Assembly (NCBI RefSeq): GCF_025566885.1
Contig: NZ_JAOQJQ010000008.1
Coordinates: 61,466-125,465, forward strand
DNA: 64,000 nt
Direction of reading: 5' to 3'
Origin: Brotonthovivens ammoniilytica
GTDB lineage: Bacteria; Bacillota; Clostridia; Lachnospirales; Lachnospiraceae
Part shown: in pieces, positions 1 through 7,494 of the stretch
Layout of the letters: the number at the start of each line of letters is the position of its first letter
Position numbering within the stretch: position 1 is the first letter of the stretch
Notes under the pieces: model-generated
Told to the model about the DNA's origin: nothing
Databases searched by the model: none
Seen by the model: the letters and a program-made list of their open reading frames with translations, nothing else
Position numbers and translations under genes: made by a program

Positions 1-1
1 G

Positions 2-226
2 GGAATGGGAAAAACCACACCGGATATTTATCTTCACACCATCAGACAGATGGGGAGTATACCTCAAAAAACGCTGGTTTTTGAGGACGCTCCCTTTGCC
101 GTAAAAGGCGCAAAGCTCTCCGGGTGTACCGTGTGTTCCGTATTTGATTCTTCTGCCGGGAAGCAGGAGGCAGTTTTACAACAGTATGCAGATATCCGGA
201 TCCAGTCTTTTCTGGAACTGGTATAG
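2..226 (+). CDS. HAD-superfamily phosphatase, C-terminal part (5' end outside window)
   Basis: Only the last ~74 codons are present; the frame is open to the left edge, so the start lies outside the window. The visible part has a TTPDIYLHT segment followed by a TLVFEDAP motif, which matches the P-D-x-Y and VFED(S/A) acidic motif IV of HAD subfamily IA hydrolases of the beta-phosphoglucomutase/sugar-phosphatase type. The acidic E-D pair in this motif binds the catalytic magnesium in the family. The product is a soluble cytoplasmic enzyme that removes or moves a phosphate on a small metabolite; the substrate cannot be told from this fragment. It ends 17 bases before the thi operon promoter, so it is probably not part of that operon. 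Confidence 0.8.
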   Translation, partial: GMGKTTPDIYLHTIRQMGSIPQKTLVFEDAPFAVKGAKLSGCTVCSVFDSSAGKQEAVLQQYADIRIQSFLELV

Positions 227-243
227 GGCAGCATAAGATAAAA

Positions 244-273
244 TTGACAGTATAAAAATGACTGTGTTATAAT
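244..273 (+). promoter_or_regulatory. Promoter of the thiS operon
   Basis: TTGACA at 244-249 and TATAAT at 268-273, with an 18-base spacer, both perfect matches to the sigma-A consensus. It lies just upstream of the riboswitch-like terminator hairpin at 288-353, which places transcription start near 280 and the hairpin at the very 5' end of the mRNA. Confidence 0.8.
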
Positions 274-287
274 AGCGGACAGATTGG

Positions 288-353
288 ATGCAGAGCATTC
301 ATGAAGGGGTACACCACCGCGGGTGTAGGCTTCATGGATACTCTGCATTTTTA
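288..353 (+). promoter_or_regulatory. Candidate HMP-PP riboswitch (thiS motif) embedded in a terminator
   Basis: The sequence folds into three nested helices: ATGCAGAG/CTCTGCAT (288-295 with 341-348), CATGAAG/CTTCATG (300-306 with 330-336) and TACACC/GGTGTA (310-315 with 322-327), separated by short purine-rich internal loops and closed by a run of T. Established knowledge: the thiS motif in Clostridia senses the thiamin precursor HMP-PP, and its aptamer is built inside a terminator stem upstream of thiS. Position, size, nested bulges and U-tract all fit. Ligand identity is inferred from that likeness; a covariance-model search against Rfam would settle it. Confidence 0.7.
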
Positions 354-439
354 TTTACAGAAAATGTCCGCAAAGGCTGAGAGTGCCTCTGGAACGGAGT
401 GGTCAGGCATTCATTTGTGGTGGATGCCTGCACTGGGAA

Positions 440-494
440 TTATGTCAGCAAAGCTGACCCAAATCGTGCACACAGTCTTGCGAGAGCGAGACTT
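440..494 (+). repeat. Two-hairpin leader module, copy A (thiS leader)
   Basis: Two small hairpins, GTCAGC-AAA-GCTGAC (444-458) and AGTCTTGC-GAGA-GCGAGACT (474-493), separated by 15 bases. The same pair with the same 15-base spacing recurs at 15776-15825 before rlmD. The copies differ in the second hairpin stem (T/C) in a way that keeps pairing through a G-U pair, and in the loop (GAGA/AAGA). It lies just upstream of the thiS ribosome site. Function unknown. Confidence 0.6.
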
Positions 495-531
495 GAAAAA
501 ATTTGTTGATGGAAAGGAGTTTCGGAAAAAT

Positions 532-726
532 ATGAGACTAAATGGTGTTGAAAAGGAAGAGTATCATAATCAGAGTGTTTTAACTATGCTGGAAAAAGAA
601 AAATTTCAGATGGACAGGATTGCAGTAGAAGTAAACGGAGAAATCCTGCCAAAGTCAAAGTACAATCAGACACTGGTTCATGCAGGGGATGTGATTGAAG
701 TTGTAAGTTTTGTGGGAGGAGGCTGA
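532..726 (+). CDS. thiS: ThiS, sulfur carrier protein for thiazole synthesis
   Basis: Small ubiquitin-fold protein of 64 residues. It ends in VSFVGGG; ThiS proteins are adenylated on their C-terminal Gly-Gly by ThiF and then carry sulfur as a thiocarboxylate to ThiG. The segment IAVEVNGEILPKSKY followed by HAGDVIEVV is the usual ThiS core. The start at 532 is chosen because GGAAAGGAG sits just upstream (511-519) and the resulting length is that of ThiS; the open frame continues upstream to 301 only through the structured leader. It is the first gene of the operon, followed by thiF two bases after the stop. Confidence 0.88.
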   Translation: MRLNGVEKEEYHNQSVLTMLEKEKFQMDRIAVEVNGEILPKSKYNQTLVHAGDVIEVVSFVGGG

Positions 727-728
727 TA

Positions 729-1406
729 ATGAGTCTGGCAGAGAGCATTTCAGATGGGATGGAACGGATCCAAAAAGAAATTGACCGTGTGCTTAAAAGC
801 CGCCATGGAGTGGAGGCACAGGAACGGCTGTATCAGGCGAAGGTTGCAGTGGCAGGGGCAGGAGGCATGGGGTCTCATACGGCACTGTCACTGGCTAGAG
901 CTGGCATCGGCCATATACATCTTATTGATTTTGACAAGGTGGAACTTGGAAATCTTCACAGACAACAGTATTTTATGAGACATATTGGAATGCCTAAAGT
1001 GGAGGCATTAAAGTCTCTGATATTGGAAGTTAATCCGTTTTTAGATATCCGGACCTCAGAGGTGGTAGTAAGTGAAGAAAATATTTGTGAGTTATTTGTA
1101 GATGCGGACATTATTATTGAAGCCTTTGATCAGCCTGAGGCCAAGGCAATGCTGGTAAATGGAGTGTTAGAGCTTTTCCCTGAAAAGCAGCTGATTGCAT
1201 GCTCTGGTATGGCAGGATACAGCGATGGAAATAAGATCAGGACAAGAAAAGTAAGCAGAAATTTTTATTTGTGCGGAGATGAGGAAGCTGGTGTGGAAAC
1301 GGAAGGGACACTTTTTTCCACCAGAGTCAGTATCTGTGCAGGTCATGCTGCTAATCAGGCCATAGAACTGATTTTGGATAAGAGAAAGAAACAAACGGAA
1401 GCTTAA
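729..1406 (+). CDS. thiF: ThiF-type sulfur carrier adenylyltransferase
   Basis: E1-like enzyme of 225 residues that activates the ThiS C-terminus with ATP. It shows the Rossmann nucleotide loop VAVAGAGGMGSHTA, the HLIDFDKVELGNLHRQ motif (Asp and Arg contacts to ATP) and a later conserved Asp in IIIEAFDQPEAK. The Cys-X2-Cys pairs that bind zinc in E. coli ThiF are not seen, so it belongs to the shorter clostridial ThiF family-2 type. It starts two bases after thiS and is translated from the AGGAGG that overlaps the thiS end. It works with ThiS, ThiG and ThiH in making the thiazole half of thiamin. Confidence 0.88.
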   Translation: MSLAESISDGMERIQKEIDRVLKSRHGVEAQERLYQAKVAVAGAGGMGSHTALSLARAGIGHIHLIDFDKVELGNLHRQQYFMRHIGMPKVEALKSLILEVNPFLDIRTSEVVVSEENICELFVDADIIIEAFDQPEAKAMLVNGVLELFPEKQLIACSGMAGYSDGNKIRTRKVSRNFYLCGDEEAGVETEGTLFSTRVSICAGHAANQAIELILDKRKKQTEA

Positions 1407-1491
1407 GAAGAGAAATAAAATGAGTGTCACAAAAGGACCGGAAACATAATGGCTGGTATTATTATAAAAGGGAAGATGAGGGACTTTAAGT

Positions 1492-2265
1492 ATGGAAAAA
1501 AATGATAAGTTAGTATTAGGCGGACATGAATTTGAGTCAAGATTTATTCTGGGGTCCGGTAAATATTCACTGGAGCTGATCCGGGCTGCGGTGGAACAGG
1601 CGAAAGCGGAGATGATTACCCTGGCTCTAAGACGTGCAAATCAGGGGGGGATGGCAAATATTCTTGACTATATCCCAAAGAATGTTACCCTGCTTCCAAA
1701 TACATCCGGGGCAAGGAATGCCCAGGAAGCGGTGCGCATTGCACGGCTTTCTAGAGAGCTTGGCTGTGGGGACTTTGTGAAAATTGAGATTATGAGAGAT
1801 TCCAAATATCTGCTTCCCGATAATCAGGAAACTGTAAGGGCAACAGAGATTCTTGCAAAGGAAGGATTTATTGTTATGCCTTATATGTATCCGGATTTGA
1901 ATACGGCCAGGGATTTAAAATCTGCCGGAGCTGCGTCTGTGATGCCGCTGGCGGCGCCCATCGGATCGAATAAGGGGCTTTGTACCAGAGAATTTATACA
2001 GATTCTTATTGATGAGATTGACCTGCCTGTAATTGTGGATGCCGGTATCGGACGTCCGTCTCAGGCATGTGAAGCAATGGAGATGGGGGCGGCGGCTGTG
2101 ATGGCAAATACTGCAATTGCCACAGCCGGGGATATTCCGGCTATGGCTGAGGCCTTTAAAGATGCGGTTTTAGCAGGCCGGAAGGCTTATCTGTCAGGGA
2201 CCGGGAGAGTGATGGAGAGGGGAGCGTCTGCATCTTCTCCGCTGACAGGCTTTTTACGGGATTAG
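1492..2265 (+). CDS. thiG: ThiG, thiazole synthase
   Basis: TIM-barrel enzyme of 257 residues, the normal length, which joins deoxyxylulose phosphate, dehydroglycine and ThiS-borne sulfur into the thiazole phosphate. Motifs seen are FILGSGKY near the start, LPNTSGARNAQEAVRIARL, and DFVKIEIMRDSKYLLPDN, whose Lys forms the Schiff base with the sugar in the family, plus PIVDAGIGRPSQACEAMEMGAAAVMANTAIA for the phosphate-binding end. An 85-base gap separates it from thiF with no terminator in it, so it is most likely co-transcribed. ThiH, the radical-SAM source of dehydroglycine, follows 24 bases downstream. Confidence 0.93.
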   Translation: MEKNDKLVLGGHEFESRFILGSGKYSLELIRAAVEQAKAEMITLALRRANQGGMANILDYIPKNVTLLPNTSGARNAQEAVRIARLSRELGCGDFVKIEIMRDSKYLLPDNQETVRATEILAKEGFIVMPYMYPDLNTARDLKSAGAASVMPLAAPIGSNKGLCTREFIQILIDEIDLPVIVDAGIGRPSQACEAMEMGAAAVMANTAIATAGDIPAMAEAFKDAVLAGRKAYLSGTGRVMERGASASSPLTGFLRD

Positions 2266-2289
2266 AAACACAGGCAGGAGAACAGGATC

Positions 2290-3501
2290 ATGTCAGAGAA
2301 TAAAATAAACGAGAGTATTGTAACAGATGAAATCCGGGAGCGGATGAAAGATAAAAGAATTGACCATATGACGTATCTTCCTGATATGCAGGTCATTGAT
2401 TCAAATATTCAGGAAAAAACAATTTTGGCCATGGAAAACTATAATTATAATATGTATACAGCCGAAGATGTACAAAGGGCTCTTAACAAAGAGCACATCT
2501 CACCGGAGGATTTTGCCGCGCTTCTTTCACCGGCGGCAGAATCCTTTTTGGAGGAACTAGCAGTGCGTGCTCAGCAGGAAACAAGAAAATATTTCGGCAG
2601 TAATAGATACATGATGACGCCGTTGTATTTGTCCAATTACTGTGAAAATTTTTGTATCTATTGCGGATTTAACCGCCATAACAAAATTGAGCGGGCCCGC
2701 CTTGATCCGGAGGGCATAGAAAGAGAGTTAAAGGCCATCGCGGATACCGGTTTGGAAGAAATCTTGCTGCTGGTAGGTGAAAGCCGTTCTATGGCTGATA
2801 TAAAGTATCTTGGCCAGGCTGTTTTGCTGGCCAGGAAGTATTTCCGGGTGATCGGACTGGAGGTTTATCCAATGAATGCCGATGAATATGCCTATCTGCA
2901 TCAGTGCGGGGCCGATTATATTACCGTGTTTCAGGAAACCTATAATTCTGATAAGTATGAAACCCTTCATCTGGCAGGACATAAACGGATTTTCCCATAT
3001 CGGCTGAATGCCCAGGAGAGAGCATTGATGGGAGGAATGCGGGGGGTAACCTTTGCGGCGCTGCTGGGACTGGATGATTTTAGAAAGGATGCATATGCAA
3101 CCGGTATGCATGCATATTATATTCAACAGAAATATCCCCATGCAGAGATTGGTTTTTCTTGTCCGCGTTTAAGACCCATTGTTAATAATGACAAAATCAA
3201 TCCTATGGATGTGCATGAAACACAGCTTTTGCAGATGGTATGTGCATACCGGCTGTTAATGCCTTTTGCTCAGATTGTTGTATCGTCTAGAGAATGTATC
3301 CGGGTGAGAGATAATCTGATGAAGATATGTGCCACAAAAGTTTCGGCCGGTGTGGATACTGGAATTGGCGGGCACACCAAAGAGACGAAACAGGGCGACG
3401 ATCAGTTTGAGATTGATGACGGCAGAAACTATGAGGAAATGTATCAGGCAATTACAGCCCTTGGCCTGCAGCCGGTTATGAGTGATTATATCTATGTGTA
3501 A
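2290..3501 (+). CDS. thiH: ThiH, radical-SAM tyrosine lyase (2-iminoacetate synthase)
   Basis: Protein of 403 residues. The radical-SAM cluster motif is C118-X3-C122-X2-C125 in NYCENFCIYCGF, followed by a TIM-barrel and a C-terminal BATS-like region ending in SDYIYV. ThiH splits tyrosine to give dehydroglycine for ThiG, the anaerobic route, in keeping with a strict anaerobe; there is no thiO oxidase. AGGAG at 2276-2280 supports the ATG at 2290. Its 3' end overlaps or closely precedes the tenI start, showing translational coupling. Confidence 0.93.
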   Translation: MSENKINESIVTDEIRERMKDKRIDHMTYLPDMQVIDSNIQEKTILAMENYNYNMYTAEDVQRALNKEHISPEDFAALLSPAAESFLEELAVRAQQETRKYFGSNRYMMTPLYLSNYCENFCIYCGFNRHNKIERARLDPEGIERELKAIADTGLEEILLLVGESRSMADIKYLGQAVLLARKYFRVIGLEVYPMNADEYAYLHQCGADYITVFQETYNSDKYETLHLAGHKRIFPYRLNAQERALMGGMRGVTFAALLGLDDFRKDAYATGMHAYYIQQKYPHAEIGFSCPRLRPIVNNDKINPMDVHETQLLQMVCAYRLLMPFAQIVVSSRECIRVRDNLMKICATKVSAGVDTGIGGHTKETKQGDDQFEIDDGRNYEEMYQAITALGLQPVMSDYIYV

Positions 3502-4072
3502 GGAAAAGATTGAATGGGAAAAAGTAATTGCTGTGACAAACCGAAAGCTTTGCAGCAATGATTTTCTGGAGCAGATAAAAAAGATTGCATCTTTGGGTGT
3601 CAAGGCACTGATTCTGCGTGAAAAGGATATGGAGGAAGCAGAGTATGAAAAACTGGCAGATCAAGTGCTTGGAATCTGCAAGGAAGCCGGTACAGAATGT
3701 ATTCTTCATACATTTATAAAGGCTTCCATAAATTTAAACTGCACCAAAGTACATCTGCCCCTTCCAATTCTTGAGCATTTAACAGCGTCTGAAAAAAGTT
3801 ATTTTACATTGATTGGAGTATCGGTACACTCAAAAGAGCAGGCGGAGAATGCCCACAGGCTGGGAGCTGATTATCTTACGGCGGGGCACGTATTTTTGAC
3901 GGATTGCAAAAGGGGGCTTGCGGCCAGAGGGATTGATTTTTTGCAGAATATATGTCACACTGTAGAGGTACCTGTATACGGAATCGGAGGGATTTGTCCG
4001 GAAAATATGCATCAGGTCTTACAGACGGATGCGGCAGGGGTTTGTATGATGTCTGAACTGATGAGATTGTAA
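3494..4072 (+). CDS. tenI: TenI-like thiazole tautomerase (ThiE/TenI family)
   Basis: Member of the ThiE/TenI fold of ~192 residues. It carries ADYLTAGHVFLTDCKRGLAARG, which matches TenI (GHVFxTDCKxGLxxRG, with the His used in tautomerisation) rather than the ThiE pattern GPxFPTxTK. The early ThiE substrate motif (QYRxK/NDR with GVHLGQ) is replaced by ILREKD, HTFIKAS and VHLPLP. TenI converts the ThiG product to its aromatic form. A GTG at 3482 is also possible; the ATG at 3494 is preferred because it leads straight into the first strand (EKVIAVTN). Automated pipelines would probably call it thiamine phosphate synthase; ThiE activity is not excluded. Confidence 0.75.
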   Translation: MCKEKIEWEKVIAVTNRKLCSNDFLEQIKKIASLGVKALILREKDMEEAEYEKLADQVLGICKEAGTECILHTFIKASINLNCTKVHLPLPILEHLTASEKSYFTLIGVSVHSKEQAENAHRLGADYLTAGHVFLTDCKRGLAARGIDFLQNICHTVEVPVYGIGGICPENMHQVLQTDAAGVCMMSELMRL

Positions 4073-4136
4073 AGGATAGATTTAAGGGCGGACTAAATAC
4101 AGCATGATTTAATAATTACAAGAAGAGGAATATGAA

Positions 4137-4823
4137 ATGATTGGAACGATTGCAAATACCTGCACCATACTGGTGGGAAGTCTGATTGGAAGCGGGCTGA
4201 AAAAAGGGCTGAAGGAAAAATATCAGAAAGCGTTGTATACAGCCTGTGGTCTGGCGGCCTGCGGAATAGGTATCAATGCGGTAGTCAGCCATATGGCCGA
4301 CAGTACAATTCCGGTACTGTTTATTATCAGCCTGGCTATTGGAAGCCTGATAGGAACGAAGCTGGAGCTGGATGATCGGTTTCAGAATCTTGTAAATAAA
4401 CATTCAAAATCAAATCTGGGACAGGGGCTGTCCACTGGCATTTTGATTTATTGTATCGGTACGCTGTCAATTATGGGGCCGATTATGAGTGCTCTTTATG
4501 GGGATCATACTTTTTTGTTTACCAACGCAACATTGGATTTGATCACTTCTATGGTTCTGGCATCCACATATGGAATTGGGATGGCTTTAGCAGCTCCTGT
4601 TCTTTTCTGCTGGCAGGGCGCTATTTATCTGATTGCCAGGTATGCATCTTCAACGTTGATCTCCGATGAACTGATATCGGAGCTTTGTATTGTAGGCGGA
4701 TTTTTAATTGCCAGTTCCGGATTAAGTATTTTAAATATTAAAAACCTGAAATCTCTGAATATGCTGCCTTCTCTGGCGATACCGATTATTTTTTTCGCTG
4801 TGAAGGCAATACTTCCTGTTTGA
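4137..4823 (+). CDS. DUF554 family membrane protein
   Basis: Hydrophobic protein of 228 residues with about six membrane segments. It begins MIGTIANTCTILVGSLIGSGL, has the glycine-rich IGINAVVSHM and SLAIGSLIGTKLELDDRF segments and ends with a TM pair, all features of the DUF554 family (YdfK/YqgA type). The family has no agreed function; a transporter or channel role is a guess. An RBS-like AAGAGG lies just before the ATG. It is 64 bases after tenI and 26 before the CPBP protease gene, so the two membrane protein genes may be transcribed with the thi operon or separately. Confidence 0.8.
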   Translation: MIGTIANTCTILVGSLIGSGLKKGLKEKYQKALYTACGLAACGIGINAVVSHMADSTIPVLFIISLAIGSLIGTKLELDDRFQNLVNKHSKSNLGQGLSTGILIYCIGTLSIMGPIMSALYGDHTFLFTNATLDLITSMVLASTYGIGMALAAPVLFCWQGAIYLIARYASSTLISDELISELCIVGGFLIASSGLSILNIKNLKSLNMLPSLAIPIIFFAVKAILPV

Positions 4824-4849
4824 TGAGATGAGAAAGGGAAAGGTGCAGA

Positions 4850-5815
4850 ATGAATATAAAAAAATATTTTAACCGAACAGGTGTCTCTTATTTCGCATTT
4901 GGTGCGATAGCTATGGGGCTGCAGTTTTTGATTTCTCTGGTTATCGGAAAGATCTGGCCTATGGCTTTTATACATGACTGGCTGGTATGGCTGATTTCTT
5001 TTGGCTCTATGTATCTGGCAGCGTTTCCAGTCTGTGCAAAACTTATGAAAAAACTGCCTCAAAAGCAGCTGTATCAGCATGACATGAGATTTAAAACATG
5101 GATTCTTTTGATGTCTATGATAATCTGTCTGATGTTTTTTGGCTCTATCGTGGGAAATATAGTAGATACTGTTATTACAGGTGCTTCGGGGCTTGCAGGC
5201 GGGTCGGATGCAAATGATCTGGTTATGGGCAGTAATCTGGGTATTGTTTTATTGGTTGTAGTTGTGATAGGCCCTATTGTAGAAGAGATTTTGTTCCGGA
5301 AAATATTGATTGACCGCCTGATTGTTTTTGGAGATAAGGCGGCGATTCTGATTTCTGCTATTATGTTTGCCTTGTTCCATGGAAATTTTACACAGCTTTT
5401 TTATGCATTTGGAGTTGGATTGATGTTCGGATATGTTTATGTTCGTACCGGCAGATTGAAATACAGTATTACGATGCATATTGCTGTAAATTTTCTTGGT
5501 GGTTTTGTGCCGGCTCTGTTTATGAAACTGATGGATCTTTCTCAGATGCAGTATAATCTTTATATGGGAGAGTTAGGCAGTGTCATGAACCGGATGGGAG
5601 TGGTGGTAGGACTTCTGCTCTTTGAACTTGCAATGATTGGTGTGGCGATTACGGGGCTTGTGATGCTGATTCGCTATCGAAAGCGTTTTGCATTTAAACA
5701 GGGAGAAATGCAGCTTGGGCGGATAGAGGTTCTGAAAAATTTTGTCACTCATCCGGGAATGATTTTGTATCTTGCGTTGTGTGTATTTATGTTTATAATG
5801 AATCTCCGGTCCTAG
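4850..5815 (+). CDS. CPBP family intramembrane glutamic protease
   Basis: Membrane protein of 321 residues with about eight membrane spans. The three signature motifs of the CPBP (CAAX protease and bacteriocin-processing, ABI) family are present: VEEILFR with the Glu-Glu pair at 145-146 and Arg150, FALFHGN with His177, and the third motif MHIAVNF with His210 and Asn214. These residues form the active site of Rce1-type proteases. In Firmicutes such proteins process peptides or give bacteriocin self-immunity; no bacteriocin gene is seen here, so the substrate is unknown. It ends 90 bases before the promoter of the next transcription unit. Confidence 0.85.
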   Translation: MNIKKYFNRTGVSYFAFGAIAMGLQFLISLVIGKIWPMAFIHDWLVWLISFGSMYLAAFPVCAKLMKKLPQKQLYQHDMRFKTWILLMSMIICLMFFGSIVGNIVDTVITGASGLAGGSDANDLVMGSNLGIVLLVVVVIGPIVEEILFRKILIDRLIVFGDKAAILISAIMFALFHGNFTQLFYAFGVGLMFGYVYVRTGRLKYSITMHIAVNFLGGFVPALFMKLMDLSQMQYNLYMGELGSVMNRMGVVVGLLLFELAMIGVAITGLVMLIRYRKRFAFKQGEMQLGRIEVLKNFVTHPGMILYLALCVFMFIMNLRS

Positions 5816-5837
5816 TTAGAAAGATGGGAAGATTATG

Positions 5838-5860
5838 AAAAGGTGTGGAATTGATTTTTT
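5838..5860 (+). repeat. 23-bp repeat, left copy (inverted partner at 8776-8798)
   Basis: A 23-base sequence beginning AAAAGGTGTGGAATT and ending in six T occurs here and, perfectly, as its reverse complement at 8776-8798. The right copy coincides with the outer edge of the IS30-family remnant, whose ends contain several TGGAATT motifs, so this left copy is likely a solo IS end or a target site that resembles it. It lies between the CPBP gene and the promoter at 5905. Confidence 0.7.
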
Positions 5861-5904
5861 ATTTCATAATTTAAGAGAAATAGATACGAAGAAAATGTTT
5901 TTGT

Positions 5905-5933
5905 TTGACAAAAAACATTAGATATGATAATTT
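5905..5933 (+). promoter_or_regulatory. Promoter of the CorC/HlyC leader
   Basis: TTGACA at 5905-5910 and TAATTT at 5928-5933 with a 17-base spacer. Transcription would start around 5940, directly before the ribosome site of the small leader ORF. No second promoter is visible between the terminator at 6033-6070 and the gene at 6105. Confidence 0.65.
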
Positions 5934-5962
5934 ATTTTACTAAGAAAGGATGTGATTCATAC

Positions 5963-6034
5963 ATGGACGGTGACACGGACAGTGCCGCAACAATTTTATT
6001 TTACACTTATCCATGTAAGATCTTGAATAGATAA
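5963..6034 (+). CDS. Acidic 23-residue leader peptide before the CorC/HlyC gene
   Basis: AGAAAGGA at 5943-5950 precedes an ATG that opens 23 codons, beginning MDGDTDSAA and ending YPCKILNR, with the TAA at 6032-6034 touching the base of the terminator stem. The first six residues hold three aspartates; Asp/Glu-rich nascent chains are known to destabilise ribosomes at low magnesium, as in the MgtL leader. The promoter/short ORF/terminator/gene order is that of an attenuator. The start-codon region (ACATGGA) can also pair with TCCATGT at 6010-6016. The ORF itself is a prediction without homology support. Confidence 0.45.
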   Translation: MDGDTDSAATILFYTYPCKILNR

Positions 6035-6076
6035 AGGTATAGTCTGTTTTTGACAGACTATACCTTTTTATGCTTT
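6033..6076 (+). terminator. Attenuator-type terminator before the CorC/HlyC gene
   Basis: Perfect stem AAAGGTATAGTCTG/CAGACTATACCTTT with a 7-base loop, followed by T-rich sequence. It stands between the only visible promoter and the 6105 gene, so expression of that gene must depend on read-through. A competing antiterminator helix was not identified by eye. Confidence 0.8.
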
Positions 6077-6104
6077 TTTAAGATCAATTTCAGGAGGATT
6101 TACC

Positions 6105-7415
6105 ATGATAGGTGCAATTATACTACAGATTGTATTAATATTTTTAAATGCTGTTTTTGCTAGTGCAGAGATAGCTGTTATTTCTATGAATGAAACTAAG
6201 CTGAAACGCCTGACTGAAAAAGGAAATACCCAGGCGAAAAAATTATCAGCTTTAACGAAAGAGCCGGCCCGTTTTCTGGCTACAATTCAGGTAGCCATTA
6301 CCCTTGCAGGACTGTTGGGAAGTGCTTTTGCGGCAGAAAATTTCGCAGGGCCAATCTCTGCTCAGATGATAGAAGCGGGGGTTGCAATTCCGGAAAAAGT
6401 TTTGAAAACAATTATGCTTTTTGTAATTACAATTGTTTTAGCATATTTTAACCTGGTTTTCGGAGAACTTGTTCCAAAACGGCTGGCCATGAAAAATGCA
6501 GATTCTATGGCTTTAGGAATGTCAAGCCTGCTTTATGCCGTTTCCAAAATTTTTGCCCCCCTGGTGTTTATACTGACATTATCCACCAATGCTATTTTAC
6601 GGCTGATGCATATTAACCCGAACGAGGATGATGCAGCTGTTACAGAGGAAGAAATTATGCTTCTTTTGGCAGAGGGAAGTCAGCAGGGTATCATTGATGA
6701 TCACGAAAACGAAATCATTCAAAATGTATTTGCATTTGATGACTTATCTGCAGAGCAGGTCTGCACCCACCGGAGAGATGTTGTATCCCTGGACTACAAT
6801 GATACTCTGGAAACATGGCACCAGACAATTATTCAAAGCCGGCATACCCACTACCCGATTTATAAGGAAAATCCGGAAAATATTATTGGTGTTTTAGATA
6901 CAAAGGATTACTTCCGTCTCAGTCAGCGTACCAGAGAACTGGTTTTAGAATGTGCAGTTGATGAACCATACTTTATACCGGAAAATTTACGGGCAAATGT
7001 TCTTTTTCAGAATATGAAACAAGACCGCCGCTATTTCGCTGTACTGCTGGATGAATACGGCGGATTGTCCGGTATTATAACACTCCACGACTTGATGGAA
7101 GAGCTGGTAGGTGACTTATATGATTCAGACGAAGAGCCCGCACCGCAGGAAATTCAGAGAACAGGCGACTCCCAGTGGATTATTCTTGGCTCTGCTAGTC
7201 TAGACGATGTGGCCAGAAAACTGGAAGTAGAATTACCTGTTGATGAATATGACACATTCAACGGCCTGATCTGTGGTATCATCGACCGGATACCAGATGA
7301 CAAAGAGACATTTTCCTGCGAAGGATATGGCCTGCATATCCAGGTAAATAATGTACAGAATCACAGGGTGGTACATACAACTACCAGCCTGACAGAAGCT
7401 TTATCAAATTCATAA
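6105..7415 (+). CDS. CorC/HlyC-type membrane protein (DUF21-CBS-CorC_HlyC)
   Basis: Protein of 436 residues. Residues 1-190 form the DUF21 membrane domain (CNNM type) starting MIGAIILQIVLIFLNAVFASAEIAVISM, with the GELVPKRLAMKNAD motif. A CBS pair follows at about 205-330 (HRRDVVSLDYNDTLE and YFIPENLRANVLFQNM, ending in DEYGGLSGIITLHDLMEELVG), then a CorC_HlyC domain to the end (PVDEYDTFNGLICGIIDRIP). Often annotated hemolysin; family members such as B. subtilis YhdP and S. aureus MpfA act in magnesium efflux or resistance. It sits behind a leader peptide and terminator, suggesting conditional expression. The SsuA-like gene follows on the same strand after ~80 bases. Confidence 0.9.
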   Translation: MIGAIILQIVLIFLNAVFASAEIAVISMNETKLKRLTEKGNTQAKKLSALTKEPARFLATIQVAITLAGLLGSAFAAENFAGPISAQMIEAGVAIPEKVLKTIMLFVITIVLAYFNLVFGELVPKRLAMKNADSMALGMSSLLYAVSKIFAPLVFILTLSTNAILRLMHINPNEDDAAVTEEEIMLLLAEGSQQGIIDDHENEIIQNVFAFDDLSAEQVCTHRRDVVSLDYNDTLETWHQTIIQSRHTHYPIYKENPENIIGVLDTKDYFRLSQRTRELVLECAVDEPYFIPENLRANVLFQNMKQDRRYFAVLLDEYGGLSGIITLHDLMEELVGDLYDSDEEPAPQEIQRTGDSQWIILGSASLDDVARKLEVELPVDEYDTFNGLICGIIDRIPDDKETFSCEGYGLHIQVNNVQNHRVVHTTTSLTEALSNS

Positions 7416-7494
7416 GCTCCTTCCTTGAGGCATACACACAATTTCTGCTTCTCCTGCATACAATAATTTATCGAAATAAATCAGGAGGATTTGT

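Noticed and set aside
355..440. Possible TPP riboswitch in the thiS leader (CTGAGA-like segment in GGCTGAGAGTGCC)
   Set aside because: The downstream TPP core (GAACCTGAT... GCGTAGGGAA) is absent; the nearby CAGGCAT/ATGCCTG stem does not fit the TPP fold. The HMP-PP type element at 288-353 explains regulation better.
301..531. Longer ThiS with 77 extra N-terminal residues
   Set aside because: The extra part is read through the riboswitch and hairpin module, has no ribosome site and does not resemble any ThiS N-terminus.
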